Shown piece after piece: positions 53,125-61,852 of a stretch of 64,000 bases of DNA. Position numbers and translations under genes: made by a program. Position 1 is the first letter of the stretch. Each line of letters starts with the position of its first letter. Origin of the DNA: Bacillota bacterium (GTDB lineage: Bacteria > Bacillota > Clostridia > Lachnospirales > Lachnospiraceae); NCBI GenBank assembly GCA_023436065.1, contig JAEZKU010000020.1, positions 1-64,000 of the forward strand. The letters are read 5' to 3'. The notes under the pieces are model-generated. The model did no database searches, had not been told where the DNA came from, and worked only from the letters and a program-made list of their open reading frames with translations.

Positions 53125-53335
53125 CGCAGTATTCTCCTTATCTTATTGATCCTTGTCTCATTTTCTTTCTGTTCTCATTTTATCTGATTACATTAAGTAC
53201 AGTATCCTCCCTGCTAAGCTGTTATCGTCCCCCTTAAATGCTTTCTTATTATAGGTATATTATAGGCAAGAAAAGAGTAAAAAAATTACCAAGTGCATGG
53301 AATGTCTCTTTTTTGACTTGAAATGTCACAGATGG

Positions 53336-53364
53336 TTGAGATTTATCACGACAAATGCTAGAAT
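53336..53364 (+). promoter_or_regulatory. Promoter of second sensor kinase
   Basis: TTGAGA (53336-53341), 17-base spacer, TAGAAT (53359-53364). It places the start site near 53371, so translation from the ATG at 53355 is excluded in favour of 53427. Confidence 0.75.
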
Positions 53365-53426
53365 ATAAGCGTAAGATAATCAGAAGCAGAGCTTCAGCAA
53401 CTGCTTATAGAAAATGGGGTAGAGGA

Positions 53427-54701
53427 ATGCTTACTTTCTTTGAAATTGCTTATTACATATTAATTCTGGCATTTGGGGTGCTTATTACTGCAATGTTTGC
53501 AGGTGTTGAAAACACGAGAAGGAATCTGTTTTCACTACTAGGTTTGATACTCCTGTTGTTTCTGGCACAGGTTCTTGGCTATAGGCTGATCGGTTATGAT
53601 GTGACAGCCAAACTATATCCTGTTATGATACATATCCCCATGATCTTACTGATTGCCTTCTATTTCAGACGCGGGTTGACGGTTGCTTTTGTTTCCGTAA
53701 TTTCCACCTACCTGTGTTGTCAGATCCCACAGTGGTTTGCCACAGTCGTCTTTAATAGGGGTGAGAGTAGAAGCGCCTATTTTTTTGTATATATAATTGG
53801 ATTGTTTCCGGTGTTTTTTCTTCTGAAGCACTTTGCAGTTACTTCTGTAAACCGCTTGATCACTCTGTCTAAGAAATCCGCACTGCTCTTTGGTGTTGTT
53901 CCGCTGATATACTACGTGTTCGATTATGCCACAACAACTTATACCAATCTGTTATTTCAGGGGACTAAGGCAGCTGTATTATTTATGCCCTCACTAATCT
54001 CCATATTTTATTTTGTTTTTATTATCTTTCATTATAATGAGATAAAACGCCGCAGCGATGCCGGAAATGAAAGGATCCTGCTATCGGCTCAGATGAAGCA
54101 GGCAAAAAAGGATTTAAAGGATTTTTGGGATGTTCAGGAAAAGGCGGCAATCTACCGTCATGATATGCGTCATCACCTAAATCTGATTGCCGGTTATCTG
54201 GTCGATGGCGATACTAAGAAAGCTACGGAATATATCAGCCAGGTTCAATCGAATATTGAGGAGATTACGCCGATACGGTATTGTGAGAATAATACTGTGA
54301 ACCTGATTCTTTCTTACTATGCAAGCAAGGCGGATTCTGACAATATTGCCTTTACTGTAGATGCTCAGTTTCCTCAGAATATAGCCATAGCTGAAACCGA
54401 GCTCTGCGCTATGTTATCTAATGGCCTGGAAAATGCCTTTTATACCTGTTTGCAGTTAGACTCAAGGAAGGCAAGAACAGTTTATTTTAGTTCTAAGTTA
54501 CAGGAGAGCTCTTTAAAGATAGTTATTGAAAGCAGCTATATCGGGGAAGGCTTTACTGAACGGAGTCTTCCTATCAACAGTCAACAGGAGGAAAGCTACG
54601 GCTATAAGAGTATGGCTATGATCATTAGCAAATATAAAGGTAGCTATACCTATAAAGCAGAGAATGAGATACTCACTCTGAACATTGTCCTGCCTTTATA
54701 A
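53427..54701 (+). CDS. AgrC-like GHKL sensor histidine kinase (copy 2)
   Basis: A 424-residue paralogue of the kinase at 48682, from ATG 53427 (GTAGAGG upstream). Same order: about six transmembrane helices (1-205), H-box YRHDMRHHLNLIAGYL, the shared ITPIRYCENNTVNLI stretch, and N-box LSNGLENAFYTCLQL. The G-box differs: where copy 1 has GHGFGVKS, this one has EESYGYKS, losing two glycines. ATP binding may thus be weaker. It is divergent from the secreted repeat protein and 111 bp upstream of the esterase gene. No response regulator or signal-peptide gene is nearby. Confidence 0.88.
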   Translation: MLTFFEIAYYILILAFGVLITAMFAGVENTRRNLFSLLGLILLLFLAQVLGYRLIGYDVTAKLYPVMIHIPMILLIAFYFRRGLTVAFVSVISTYLCCQIPQWFATVVFNRGESRSAYFFVYIIGLFPVFFLLKHFAVTSVNRLITLSKKSALLFGVVPLIYYVFDYATTTYTNLLFQGTKAAVLFMPSLISIFYFVFIIFHYNEIKRRSDAGNERILLSAQMKQAKKDLKDFWDVQEKAAIYRHDMRHHLNLIAGYLVDGDTKKATEYISQVQSNIEEITPIRYCENNTVNLILSYYASKADSDNIAFTVDAQFPQNIAIAETELCAMLSNGLENAFYTCLQLDSRKARTVYFSSKLQESSLKIVIESSYIGEGFTERSLPINSQQEESYGYKSMAMIISKYKGSYTYKAENEILTLNIVLPL

Positions 54702-54812
54702 TGCTGTATGCCCATGAAAGTCATGGTTTGGTTTGACTTTTAGGGGTATCTCAGCTAGAATGAAATTGCAATATTGATTGGTTGAATACGGCAGAAAGGC
54801 GGACAAGCATCT

Positions 54813-55784
54813 ATGGCAATCAACAAAGCGATGAGAATTGCTTTGAAAGCATTATCCTATCCTGACCTGGATGTGAAGAAGACCTATAAGCTGCAGAGAC
54901 AGCTTAGGACGGCGGCACATCCCGTCCTCAAACCGTTATATGAGATGTGGGATCATAAGGTATCGATCGGGGAATACGATATTCCCGTTCGTATTTTTAT
55001 GCCTCCATCCAATGCTTTCTTCAGAAAAATACTGATATTTTTTCACGGAGGAGGGTTTGTCTTCGGGAATATTGATACCTATACCAATGTCTGCTCTAAT
55101 ATGGCAAAGCAGACGGGACACATTGTGGTATCAGTAGATTACCGGCTGGCCCCGGAGTATAAATTCCCTACAGCTCCCGAGGATTGTTATGCAGTGACCC
55201 GTGAGGTGTTTTTAAACGCGAAGCTATTAGATGTAGACCCGGAGGAGATAACCCTGATCGGGGACAGTGCCGGAGGCAATCTTGCGACTGTGGTGTCCAT
55301 GATGGCCAGAGACAGAGGAGAATTTCTGCCGAAGAGACAGATTCTTCTATACCCATCCACAGACAGTGATCATAGCGAGACCTCACCTTATCCTTCCATC
55401 CTTGAGAATGGGACGGATTTTCTCCTGACTTCTAAGAGAATCTGTGATTTTTTGGACCTATATAAGAATAGTGAGGAGGATTTACGAAATCCATACCTGG
55501 CTCCAATCCTGGCAGAGAATTTATCCGGCATGCCTGATACCCTGATTATCACAGCCCAGTATGATCCCCTGCGTGATGAAGCGGAGCTTTTCGGAAAGAA
55601 ATTATTTGAAGCCGGAAATCATGTGGAGGTTTATCGGATGAAGGACGCTCTGCACGGATTTTTCTCCCTGCCAAAGCATTTTGTTCATGTAAAGAGAAGC
55701 TACGAGTTGATTAACCAGTTTTTGAATAAAAAGATAGAGGACACATTGAAAGAAGTTGAAGATAAACCGGCAGAAAATCGTTAA
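54813..55784 (+). CDS. HSL-type alpha/beta-hydrolase esterase
   Basis: A 323-residue esterase of the hormone-sensitive lipase (Aes) family. Oxyanion-hole HGGGFVFGNIDTY (about 75), nucleophile in LIGDSAGGNLATVV, catalytic Asp in ITAQYDPLRDEAEL, and His in DALHGFFSLPKHF. It likely cleaves short-chain acyl or acetyl esters. AAAGGCGG precedes ATG 54813. It is followed after 46 bp by an acyltransferase and then by two membrane proteins, all on the plus strand: apparently an ester-making and ester-cleaving unit. Confidence 0.92.
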   Translation: MAINKAMRIALKALSYPDLDVKKTYKLQRQLRTAAHPVLKPLYEMWDHKVSIGEYDIPVRIFMPPSNAFFRKILIFFHGGGFVFGNIDTYTNVCSNMAKQTGHIVVSVDYRLAPEYKFPTAPEDCYAVTREVFLNAKLLDVDPEEITLIGDSAGGNLATVVSMMARDRGEFLPKRQILLYPSTDSDHSETSPYPSILENGTDFLLTSKRICDFLDLYKNSEEDLRNPYLAPILAENLSGMPDTLIITAQYDPLRDEAELFGKKLFEAGNHVEVYRMKDALHGFFSLPKHFVHVKRSYELINQFLNKKIEDTLKEVEDKPAENR

Positions 55785-55830
55785 TAATTACTGAATAGAG
55801 ATACCAACCGGAAAGGGGGTAGATGAATTC

Positions 55831-57102
55831 ATGACCAGAAGAAGGCCGGTGGAGTGGATGAGATTGGATAATGCAGCTAAGATCTTTCCCTCGAACACCA
55901 ATGAAAAGGATACCAAGGTATTCCGCTTCGTGTGTGAATTAAAGGAAGAGATTGATAAAGATATATTACAGCGCGCACTCGACAAAGCCCTACCCATGTT
56001 CCAAATCTATCAGACTGTGATAAGGAGAGGAATGTTCTGGTATTATTTCGAAGGTACAGAAGCAAGCCCCGAGGTGGTTGAGGAACATAAGTTGCCCTGT
56101 AGTATGCTGTACCATACAAATCGAAGGAACCTGTTATTTGAAGTTTCTTATTATAATAATAGAATTAACCTTGAAATGTATCATGCTTTAACCGATGGAA
56201 CCGGTGCTTTAGGGTTTCTTAAAACAATTGTATATTATTATCTGACGATAAAGTATAGCGAGGAATTTCAGGACAAGCTTCCGAAGCTTGATTATGATGC
56301 CACATTTACACAAAGGATGGATGACAGCTTCTTAAAGCATTATAACGGAGACAGTAAGCTGGATAAGAAGATTAAGATTAACCGTGCTTACCATATCACC
56401 GGAAGGCGTTCGATTGATAATCGTCTGAGGGTTCTCGAAGGTGAGATGTCGGTGAAGAAGATCTTGGAGCTGGCACATCGCTATGATACGACTGTAACGA
56501 TTTTCCTGACTGCTTTGTATATGAAGGCTATCTCTATGGAAATGCCGTTACGGTCGCGTAAGAATCCGGTTATTCTGACGGTCCCTGTGAATTTGAGGAC
56601 GTATTTTCCGTCGGTTACCGCCAGAAACTTTTTCTGTACGATCAACATCTCATATAATTTCAGTAAGAATTCGGATCAATTGGAGGATATCATTGCTTCG
56701 GTCAAGGAAAGCTTTGCTACGGAGCTGACAGAAGAGAAGCTCCGTACCCATATCAACCGGCTGTCGGCATTGGAACATAATGTGTTCCTGAGAATTTTTC
56801 CTTTGGTAATCAAAGACTATGTTCTGAGATTTGCCAATTACTTGAGTGACAGAGGCATTACAGCTACCTTGTCCAATCTCGGTAAAATTACTGTAGCCAA
56901 AGAGTTGGCTCCCTATATTCATATGTTTAATTGCTTTACTAGTGCGAGAAGACCACAGATCTGTATGTGTTCTTATGAGGATACGTTGGTGATCAGCTTT
57001 GTTTCTCCCTATGTCAGTACAGATATTCAGAAGAATTTTTTTCGTATGTTGACCAATGAGGGAGTCTCCGTCATCATAGCCTCGAATAATAAGGAGATCT
57101 GA
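55831..57102 (+). CDS. Condensation-fold acyl/alcohol acetyltransferase-like protein
   Basis: A 423-residue protein of the CoA-dependent acyltransferase superfamily. The catalytic HxxxD lies in YHALTDGTGALGFLK (about 113-118), with His as base. Layout of two chloramphenicol-acetyltransferase-like halves (1-170 and 180-420) with VPVNLRTYFPSVTARNFF near 255 is typical of alcohol-acetyltransferase/condensation proteins. It probably moves an acyl group to a hydroxyl or amine. Acceptor unknown. GGGGGT precedes ATG 55831. Partner of the esterase and of the DUF6320-like protein. Confidence 0.82.
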   Translation: MTRRRPVEWMRLDNAAKIFPSNTNEKDTKVFRFVCELKEEIDKDILQRALDKALPMFQIYQTVIRRGMFWYYFEGTEASPEVVEEHKLPCSMLYHTNRRNLLFEVSYYNNRINLEMYHALTDGTGALGFLKTIVYYYLTIKYSEEFQDKLPKLDYDATFTQRMDDSFLKHYNGDSKLDKKIKINRAYHITGRRSIDNRLRVLEGEMSVKKILELAHRYDTTVTIFLTALYMKAISMEMPLRSRKNPVILTVPVNLRTYFPSVTARNFFCTINISYNFSKNSDQLEDIIASVKESFATELTEEKLRTHINRLSALEHNVFLRIFPLVIKDYVLRFANYLSDRGITATLSNLGKITVAKELAPYIHMFNCFTSARRPQICMCSYEDTLVISFVSPYVSTDIQKNFFRMLTNEGVSVIIASNNKEI

Positions 57103-57194
57103 ATTAACTCATATAAAGTTGAAATTTAATGAACCTCATACTGAATTTCGCCGGGAATAACTTGGCTTTCAGATGTGTAGGAGTGGAGGTATAT

Positions 57195-57860
57195 ATGCTT
57201 ACCTGTGATAACTGTAAGGTTTCCCTTAAGGGAAGCTATGAGGTGTGTCCGCTGTGTGGAGGTATCGTTTCAGGGAGCGGAGAGGAATCGAAAGAAGTAT
57301 TTCCTAATCTCCCGACCATCTTTCAGGAGTTTAACTTCTTCATCAGATTGATGATACTCCTATCTATTGTAGCAATTGTTGCAAGCTTTGCTGTCAATAT
57401 GATTTTTACCAGAGAGTCACGCTGGTCCTTAATTGTTGCCGGTGGTGTCGGTTGCTTATGGTTAAGCATGTTTATCATTATTCGTAAGAAAAGTAATATA
57501 CCGAAGACAATACTCTGGCAGGTGGTTCTGTTCGGTATCTTATCCGTTCTGTGGGATCGTTCCATGGGGTGGTTGGGTTGGTCCATCGACTTTGTCATTC
57601 CGGGCGTCTGCGTGGGAGCGATGATCGTCATGGCGATTTCCGCGAAGCTATTGAAAATCAGTGCCAGGGATTTAACAGTTTATTTTTTTATTGACGCATT
57701 GTTCGGGTTCGTTCCGATCATATTCATTATCTTTGGAGGACTCAACATACTATTTCCATCCGTGATTTGCGTAGCGGCCAGTATCATCAGTATTTCGGCA
57801 TTGATTTTATTCCAGTGGGATAATATGAGGGCTGAATTAAAGAAGAAAATGCACATATAA
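57195..57860 (+). CDS. DUF6320-like zinc-ribbon membrane protein
   Basis: A 221-residue protein from ATG 57195 (GGAGG upstream; the ORF is open back to 57129). N-terminal zinc ribbon CDNCKVSLKGSYEVCPLCGG (residues 3-22), a short linker, then about six hydrophobic helices (about 52-205) without charged gaps. Proteins of this type (DUF6320) are commonly encoded next to the alcohol-acetyltransferase-like protein, as here. Role unknown; it may anchor or regulate the acyltransferase at the membrane. Confidence 0.82.
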   Translation: MLTCDNCKVSLKGSYEVCPLCGGIVSGSGEESKEVFPNLPTIFQEFNFFIRLMILLSIVAIVASFAVNMIFTRESRWSLIVAGGVGCLWLSMFIIIRKKSNIPKTILWQVVLFGILSVLWDRSMGWLGWSIDFVIPGVCVGAMIVMAISAKLLKISARDLTVYFFIDALFGFVPIIFIIFGGLNILFPSVICVAASIISISALILFQWDNMRAELKKKMHI

Positions 57861-57886
57861 AGCATAGAACAGAGAGGATTAAGTGA

Positions 57887-58558
57887 ATGAATAATTTTCG
57901 TTTAAAATGGATTGCTATCATTACAATGATGATAGATCATGTGGCCGCTGTACTGCTGCCGCAGACTTCACCGGCATGGATTATTATGCGTATCATCGGA
58001 CGTTTGGCTTTTCCGATCTTCGTATTTTTACTGGTTGAGGGTTTTCACAATACCAAAAATGTAAATAAATATCTGATCCGTCTCGGCATCTTTGCCCTGG
58101 TGTCAGAGGTTCCTTTTGATCTTGCTTTTTACGACACAGTAATCGAGTTCACACATCAGAATGTCTTTTTTACACTTTTCCTCGGCCTTGCCTGCATCTA
58201 TCTGATGAATCTGGTGGAAAAGAAATATGGAAAGAATGTATTCATGACAAATGTCTTAAACGGTGTGATTACGCTTGTCTTCTGTATACTGGCGTATTTC
58301 CTTCGTACGGACTATAACTATGCAGGTATCCTGCTGATCTCTGCGTTTTATCTGTTCCGTGGCAATAAGATATTACAGACCTTTACCCTGTTTTTCGTTT
58401 CAGCCTTTATTCTCGGATATATTAATGTATTTGCCACGCTGGCAATTATTCCGATTGCATTATATAACGGAGAAAAGGGTAAAAGTATGAAGTATTTCTT
58501 CTATATCTTTTACCCTGCACATATTCTTATTTTAGCGGGAATTAATCTGTTGTTCTAG
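57887..58558 (+). CDS. TraX-family membrane protein
   Basis: A 223-residue polytopic protein with about seven helices. The opening LKWIAIITMMIDHVAAVLLP and the IIGRLAFPIFVFLLVEGFHNTKN stretch are the TraX signature; E. coli TraX N-acetylates pilin, and chromosomal relatives belong to the acyltransferase-3-like group. GAGAGG precedes ATG 57887. It closes the esterase/acyltransferase cluster. Its stop shares four bases (58555-58558) with the stop of a small gene on the other strand. Confidence 0.88.
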   Translation: MNNFRLKWIAIITMMIDHVAAVLLPQTSPAWIIMRIIGRLAFPIFVFLLVEGFHNTKNVNKYLIRLGIFALVSEVPFDLAFYDTVIEFTHQNVFFTLFLGLACIYLMNLVEKKYGKNVFMTNVLNGVITLVFCILAYFLRTDYNYAGILLISAFYLFRGNKILQTFTLFFVSAFILGYINVFATLAIIPIALYNGEKGKSMKYFFYIFYPAHILILAGINLLF

Positions 58559-58734
58559 GCTTTGGTTACAGGTTCCCGGGAGAAATCGTTATACTCCTGC
58601 CGGGAGCTGTTGCGGACATGTTCCCCTGAAGAATACAACTGGTTGGGATAATAGTATTTTTCATCGAAGCTTCGAATACTGCTTTGGGACGGAAAACGGT
58701 AGTAGGTTTTTTTTACAGGTTGTTCATAATACAT
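58555..58734 (-). CDS. Small 59-residue protein convergent with TraX gene
   Basis: ATG 58734 with AGGAGG nine bases upstream on the minus strand encodes 59 residues: Tyr-rich at the start (MYYEQPVKKTYYRFPSQSS), rich in Ser, Arg, Asn and Gln, with no Cys and no hydrophobic helix. The stop overlaps the TraX stop tail-to-tail. Strong ribosome site and even composition argue for a real gene, but no family is recognised. It looks like a soluble, possibly unstructured or spore-coat-like peptide. Confidence 0.65.
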   Translation of the reverse strand: MYYEQPVKKTYYRFPSQSSIRSFDEKYYYPNQLYSSGEHVRNSSRQEYNDFSREPVTKA

Positions 58735-58889
58735 GCTGACATTCCTCCTGTGATAAAACTTTATGTTTATATTGTTCGTAAGTCTGAAAGCTTCTATACA
58801 GGAAAAGCAGTGCAGACTGCATTGATATTATGAAAAAAATCATAATAATGGTTTTTAATTCGCTCTGACATTGGGGATTGGAGAAATTT

Positions 58890-59387
58890 ATGGTAATGTT
58901 TACTATTGCAGAGGTTAAGCAGTTTATGGCAAAGCTTCTGACGCAAAATACTTTTGATGATTTTATTCTTCGGGAGATGGAACTCTCCACATTTATGAAT
59001 TACTCTATCAACGGAAAACTGAATGAAGGATTTTTCACCGGAGAAGAACTGAAGGAACGAGGATTGCTTCGATATGCTTTATGGAGCGAGGTACGAAACA
59101 TAGCTTATGCGATGATTAAGGGTAATAAGACTCCTCTTTCAATGAAGATCGTCTTCCAGCTACCGCAGGACCGTACAGATATTCTGATCGGGCAGTCAGG
59201 TGGCAGGATAAAACCCGAAGAGGTCGGCGGTTTATACATGAACGTCAGATTCGAGAACAACGAGCTCCATATCATTACAGGTACTGCAATCAAGACATTT
59301 ACACTTGATAAAACACTGGAACAGGAATGGGATAAAGAAGTCGCCCGCATCCTTAAGGAACAGGGTATTGTTAGCACTCTTGCTTAA
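58890..59387 (+). CDS. DUF5721-like hypothetical protein
   Basis: A 165-residue soluble protein from ATG 58890 (GGAG seven bases upstream). MFTIAEVKQFMAKLLTQNTFDDFILREMELSTF opens the protein and WSEVRNIAYAMIKGNKTPLSMKIVFQL follows at about 65-90. This matches a Lachnospiraceae family I know as DUF5721; no catalytic motif is visible. Its last five codons form the left half of the CIRCE operator of htpG, and its stop lies in the operator spacer. htpG starts 87 bp downstream. Confidence 0.78.
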   Translation: MVMFTIAEVKQFMAKLLTQNTFDDFILREMELSTFMNYSINGKLNEGFFTGEELKERGLLRYALWSEVRNIAYAMIKGNKTPLSMKIVFQLPQDRTDILIGQSGGRIKPEEVGGLYMNVRFENNELHIITGTAIKTFTLDKTLEQEWDKEVARILKEQGIVSTLA

Positions 59388-59397
59388 AGAGTGCTAA
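59371..59397. promoter_or_regulatory. CIRCE operator (HrcA site)
   Basis: TTAGCACTC (59371-59379), 9-base spacer, GAGTGCTAA (59389-59397): exact CIRCE consensus. It covers the final codons of the upstream gene and lies just before the htpG promoter. Confidence 0.95.
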
Positions 59398-59404
59398 TTT
59401 TTTC

Positions 59405-59433
59405 TTGACATTTCAAAATTACAGTATTATCAT
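59405..59433 (+). promoter_or_regulatory. htpG promoter
   Basis: TTGACA (59405-59410), 17-base spacer, TATCAT (59428-59433), seven bases after CIRCE. Confidence 0.75.
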
Positions 59434-59474
59434 AACACTTGAGGAATTTTACAAGAAAAAGGAGTTGTTAATTC

Positions 59475-61574
59475 ATGAGCACAGAACGTGGTAATTTATC
59501 AATTCATTCCGAGAACCTTTTCCCGATCATCAAGAAATGGTTATATTCAGACCATGATATTTTTGTCAGAGAGTTAATCTCTAATGGCTGTGATGCCATT
59601 ACGAAGTTGAAGAAGTTGGAAATCATGGGAGAGGCAAATCTTCCGGAGGATAACCACTATCAGATTACGGTTACTGTGAATCCGGAGGAGAAGACCATCC
59701 GTTTTTCCGATAACGGTGTCGGTATGACTGCGGACGAAGTAAAAGAATATATCAATCAGATTGCATTTTCCGGAGCACAGAAGTTTCTGGAAAAATATAA
59801 GGACAAGACCAATGAAGACCAAATCATAGGACATTTCGGTCTTGGCTTCTATTCTGCCTTCATGGTTGCAGCCAGGGTTACGATCGATACCCTGTCCTGG
59901 CAGCCGGATGCGGTTCCTGTTCACTGGGAATCGGATGGCGGAACCGAATATGAGATGAGTGATGGCAGCAGAACTGAGCGTGGTACGGACATCACACTGT
60001 TCTTAAATGAAGAAAGCTACGAATTCTCCAACGAATATCGTGTGAAGGAGGTCCTTCAGAAGTATTGCTCCTTCATGCCGGTAGAGATTTATTTTGTTAA
60101 TGCGAATGAGAAAAAGGAAGAAACCAAGGAAGAGGTTATCGATGCTTCCGTGGATCAGGATGGAACTGTAGAGGAGGCTAAGAAGGAGGAGAAGAAGCCT
60201 CAGCCGATCAATGATGTGAACCCTCTTTGGGCAAAGCATCCGAATGACTGCAAGGATGAAGACTATAAGAAGTTTTACCGTGATGTGTTCCATGATTATA
60301 AGGAGCCTTTATTCTGGATCCATTTAAATATGGACTATCCCTTCAACCTTAAGGGTATCCTGTATTTCCCGAAGATCAATACAGAGTATGATTCCCTGGA
60401 AGGACTTATTAAGCTATACAGTAATCAGGTATTTATTGCAGATAATATCAAGGAAGTAATCCCTGAATTCTTAATGCTGTTAAAGGGTGTCATCGATTGT
60501 CCCGACCTGCCGCTCAACGTATCCAGAAGTGCGCTGCAGAATGACGGCTTTGTTAAGAAGATCAGTGAGTATATCTCCAAGAAGGTAGCTGACAAGCTGA
60601 GCGGTATGTATAAAGTAGACCGTGAGAGCTACGAAAAATTCTGGGATGATATCAGTCCCTTTATCAAATTCGGCTGCTTAAAGGATGAGAAGTTCCGTGA
60701 GAAGATGAAGGACGTGATCATCTTTAAGAATCTGGAGGACAAGTACATCACTCTTGCAGAGTATGTGGATGCAAAGAAAGCAAAGGAAGCACCTAAGGAT
60801 AATAAGAAGAATAAGAAGACCGATGAGGCTGAGAGTAAGGCAGCAGATACCAATGAAGCTTTAGCAGAGGGTGCAAATGAGCATGTACATGATGAGCATT
60901 GTGAATGCGGGCATGATCATGAGCATGCACATGATGACGAGGATGAGTATGTGGATGAGGATAAGAAGACCGTCGTCTATTATGTGACTGATGTGAAGCA
61001 GCAAAGCCAGTACATCAACATGTTCAAGGAAGCCGGTACGGACGCATTTATCCTGACCCACAATATTGATCAGCCTTTTATCACTCAGCTTGAATATCAG
61101 GATCAGACCATCCGTTTCATGAGAATTGATGCTGATATCAATGATGATTTTAAGGATAAGATCAAGAAGAAGGACCAGAAGGTGTTAAAGAATAATACGG
61201 AAGCCATGACAACCCTGTTCCGTAAGGTTCTGGGCAAGGAGAAGCTTGAGGTCAAGGTAGATAAATTCAAGAATGAAAAGGTGTCCTCCGTGATGACCCT
61301 TTCCGAGGAGAACCGCAGAATGCAGGATATGATGCGTATGTATAATATGTCCGGCATGGATATGGGTGACTTGGGCGGTGGTGAGACACTGGTATTAAAT
61401 GCGAATAATCCTCTTGTTCAGTATATCCTGACCAATGAGAGCTCGGATAAGACTCCGATGATCTGTGAGCAGCTGTATGATCTGGCATTACTCAGCCATA
61501 AACCGCTGGAACCGGAAGCGATGACAAAGTTTATCCAGAGAAGTAACGATATTATGATGTTCCTGACAAAATAA
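59475..61574 (+). CDS. htpG: Hsp90 chaperone HtpG with His-rich insertion
   Basis: A 699-residue Hsp90. N-terminal GHKL ATPase: ELISNGCDAITKL, FSDNGVGMTADEV, GHFGLGFYSAFMVA. The charged linker (about 213-245) is longer than in E. coli. Middle domain with PLNVSRSALQND. Between middle and C-terminal parts (about 437-500) is a Lys/Glu/Ala-rich then His/Asp-rich insertion (HVHDEHCECGHDHEHAHDD) that makes it about 70 residues longer than usual (~625) and resembles a metal-binding tail. C-terminal dimerisation region ends normally. AAGGAG precedes ATG 59475. HrcA/CIRCE control is predicted. Confidence 0.96.
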   Translation: MSTERGNLSIHSENLFPIIKKWLYSDHDIFVRELISNGCDAITKLKKLEIMGEANLPEDNHYQITVTVNPEEKTIRFSDNGVGMTADEVKEYINQIAFSGAQKFLEKYKDKTNEDQIIGHFGLGFYSAFMVAARVTIDTLSWQPDAVPVHWESDGGTEYEMSDGSRTERGTDITLFLNEESYEFSNEYRVKEVLQKYCSFMPVEIYFVNANEKKEETKEEVIDASVDQDGTVEEAKKEEKKPQPINDVNPLWAKHPNDCKDEDYKKFYRDVFHDYKEPLFWIHLNMDYPFNLKGILYFPKINTEYDSLEGLIKLYSNQVFIADNIKEVIPEFLMLLKGVIDCPDLPLNVSRSALQNDGFVKKISEYISKKVADKLSGMYKVDRESYEKFWDDISPFIKFGCLKDEKFREKMKDVIIFKNLEDKYITLAEYVDAKKAKEAPKDNKKNKKTDEAESKAADTNEALAEGANEHVHDEHCECGHDHEHAHDDEDEYVDEDKKTVVYYVTDVKQQSQYINMFKEAGTDAFILTHNIDQPFITQLEYQDQTIRFMRIDADINDDFKDKIKKKDQKVLKNNTEAMTTLFRKVLGKEKLEVKVDKFKNEKVSSVMTLSEENRRMQDMMRMYNMSGMDMGDLGGGETLVLNANNPLVQYILTNESSDKTPMICEQLYDLALLSHKPLEPEAMTKFIQRSNDIMMFLTK

Positions 61575-61596
61575 TAATTGATTAATGATAATGAGA

Positions 61597-61637
61597 GGCT
61601 GTTGTATAATTTGATTTATTATGCAACAGCCCCTTGT
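61597..61637 (+). terminator. htpG terminator
   Basis: GGCTGTTGTATAAT (61597-61610) pairs with ATTATGCAACAGCC (61618-61631) with one wobble, then CCTTGTT. Confidence 0.75.
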
Positions 61638-61696
61638 TCTATGGAAACCTGTCAGTCTTGCGGATTATAAAATTTCAATAAAAATGTTAATTTCTC

Positions 61697-61726
61697 TTGA
61701 TAAAACCACCTTACTTATGGTATGCT
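61697..61726 (+). promoter_or_regulatory. degV promoter
   Basis: TTGATA (61697-61702), 18-base spacer, TATGCT (61721-61726). A small AAACCAC/GTGGTTT hairpin (61741-61759) lies at the start of the transcript. Confidence 0.6.
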
Positions 61727-61852
61727 AAAACGTAGTAATAAAAACCACATAGCGTGGTTTTAAAACTCAATTATAGTATAAAATTATTACCATGATTAGG
61801 ATATATCATACAATATGTACTATTCAGCAAGATCACAGGAGGATAAAGAAAG

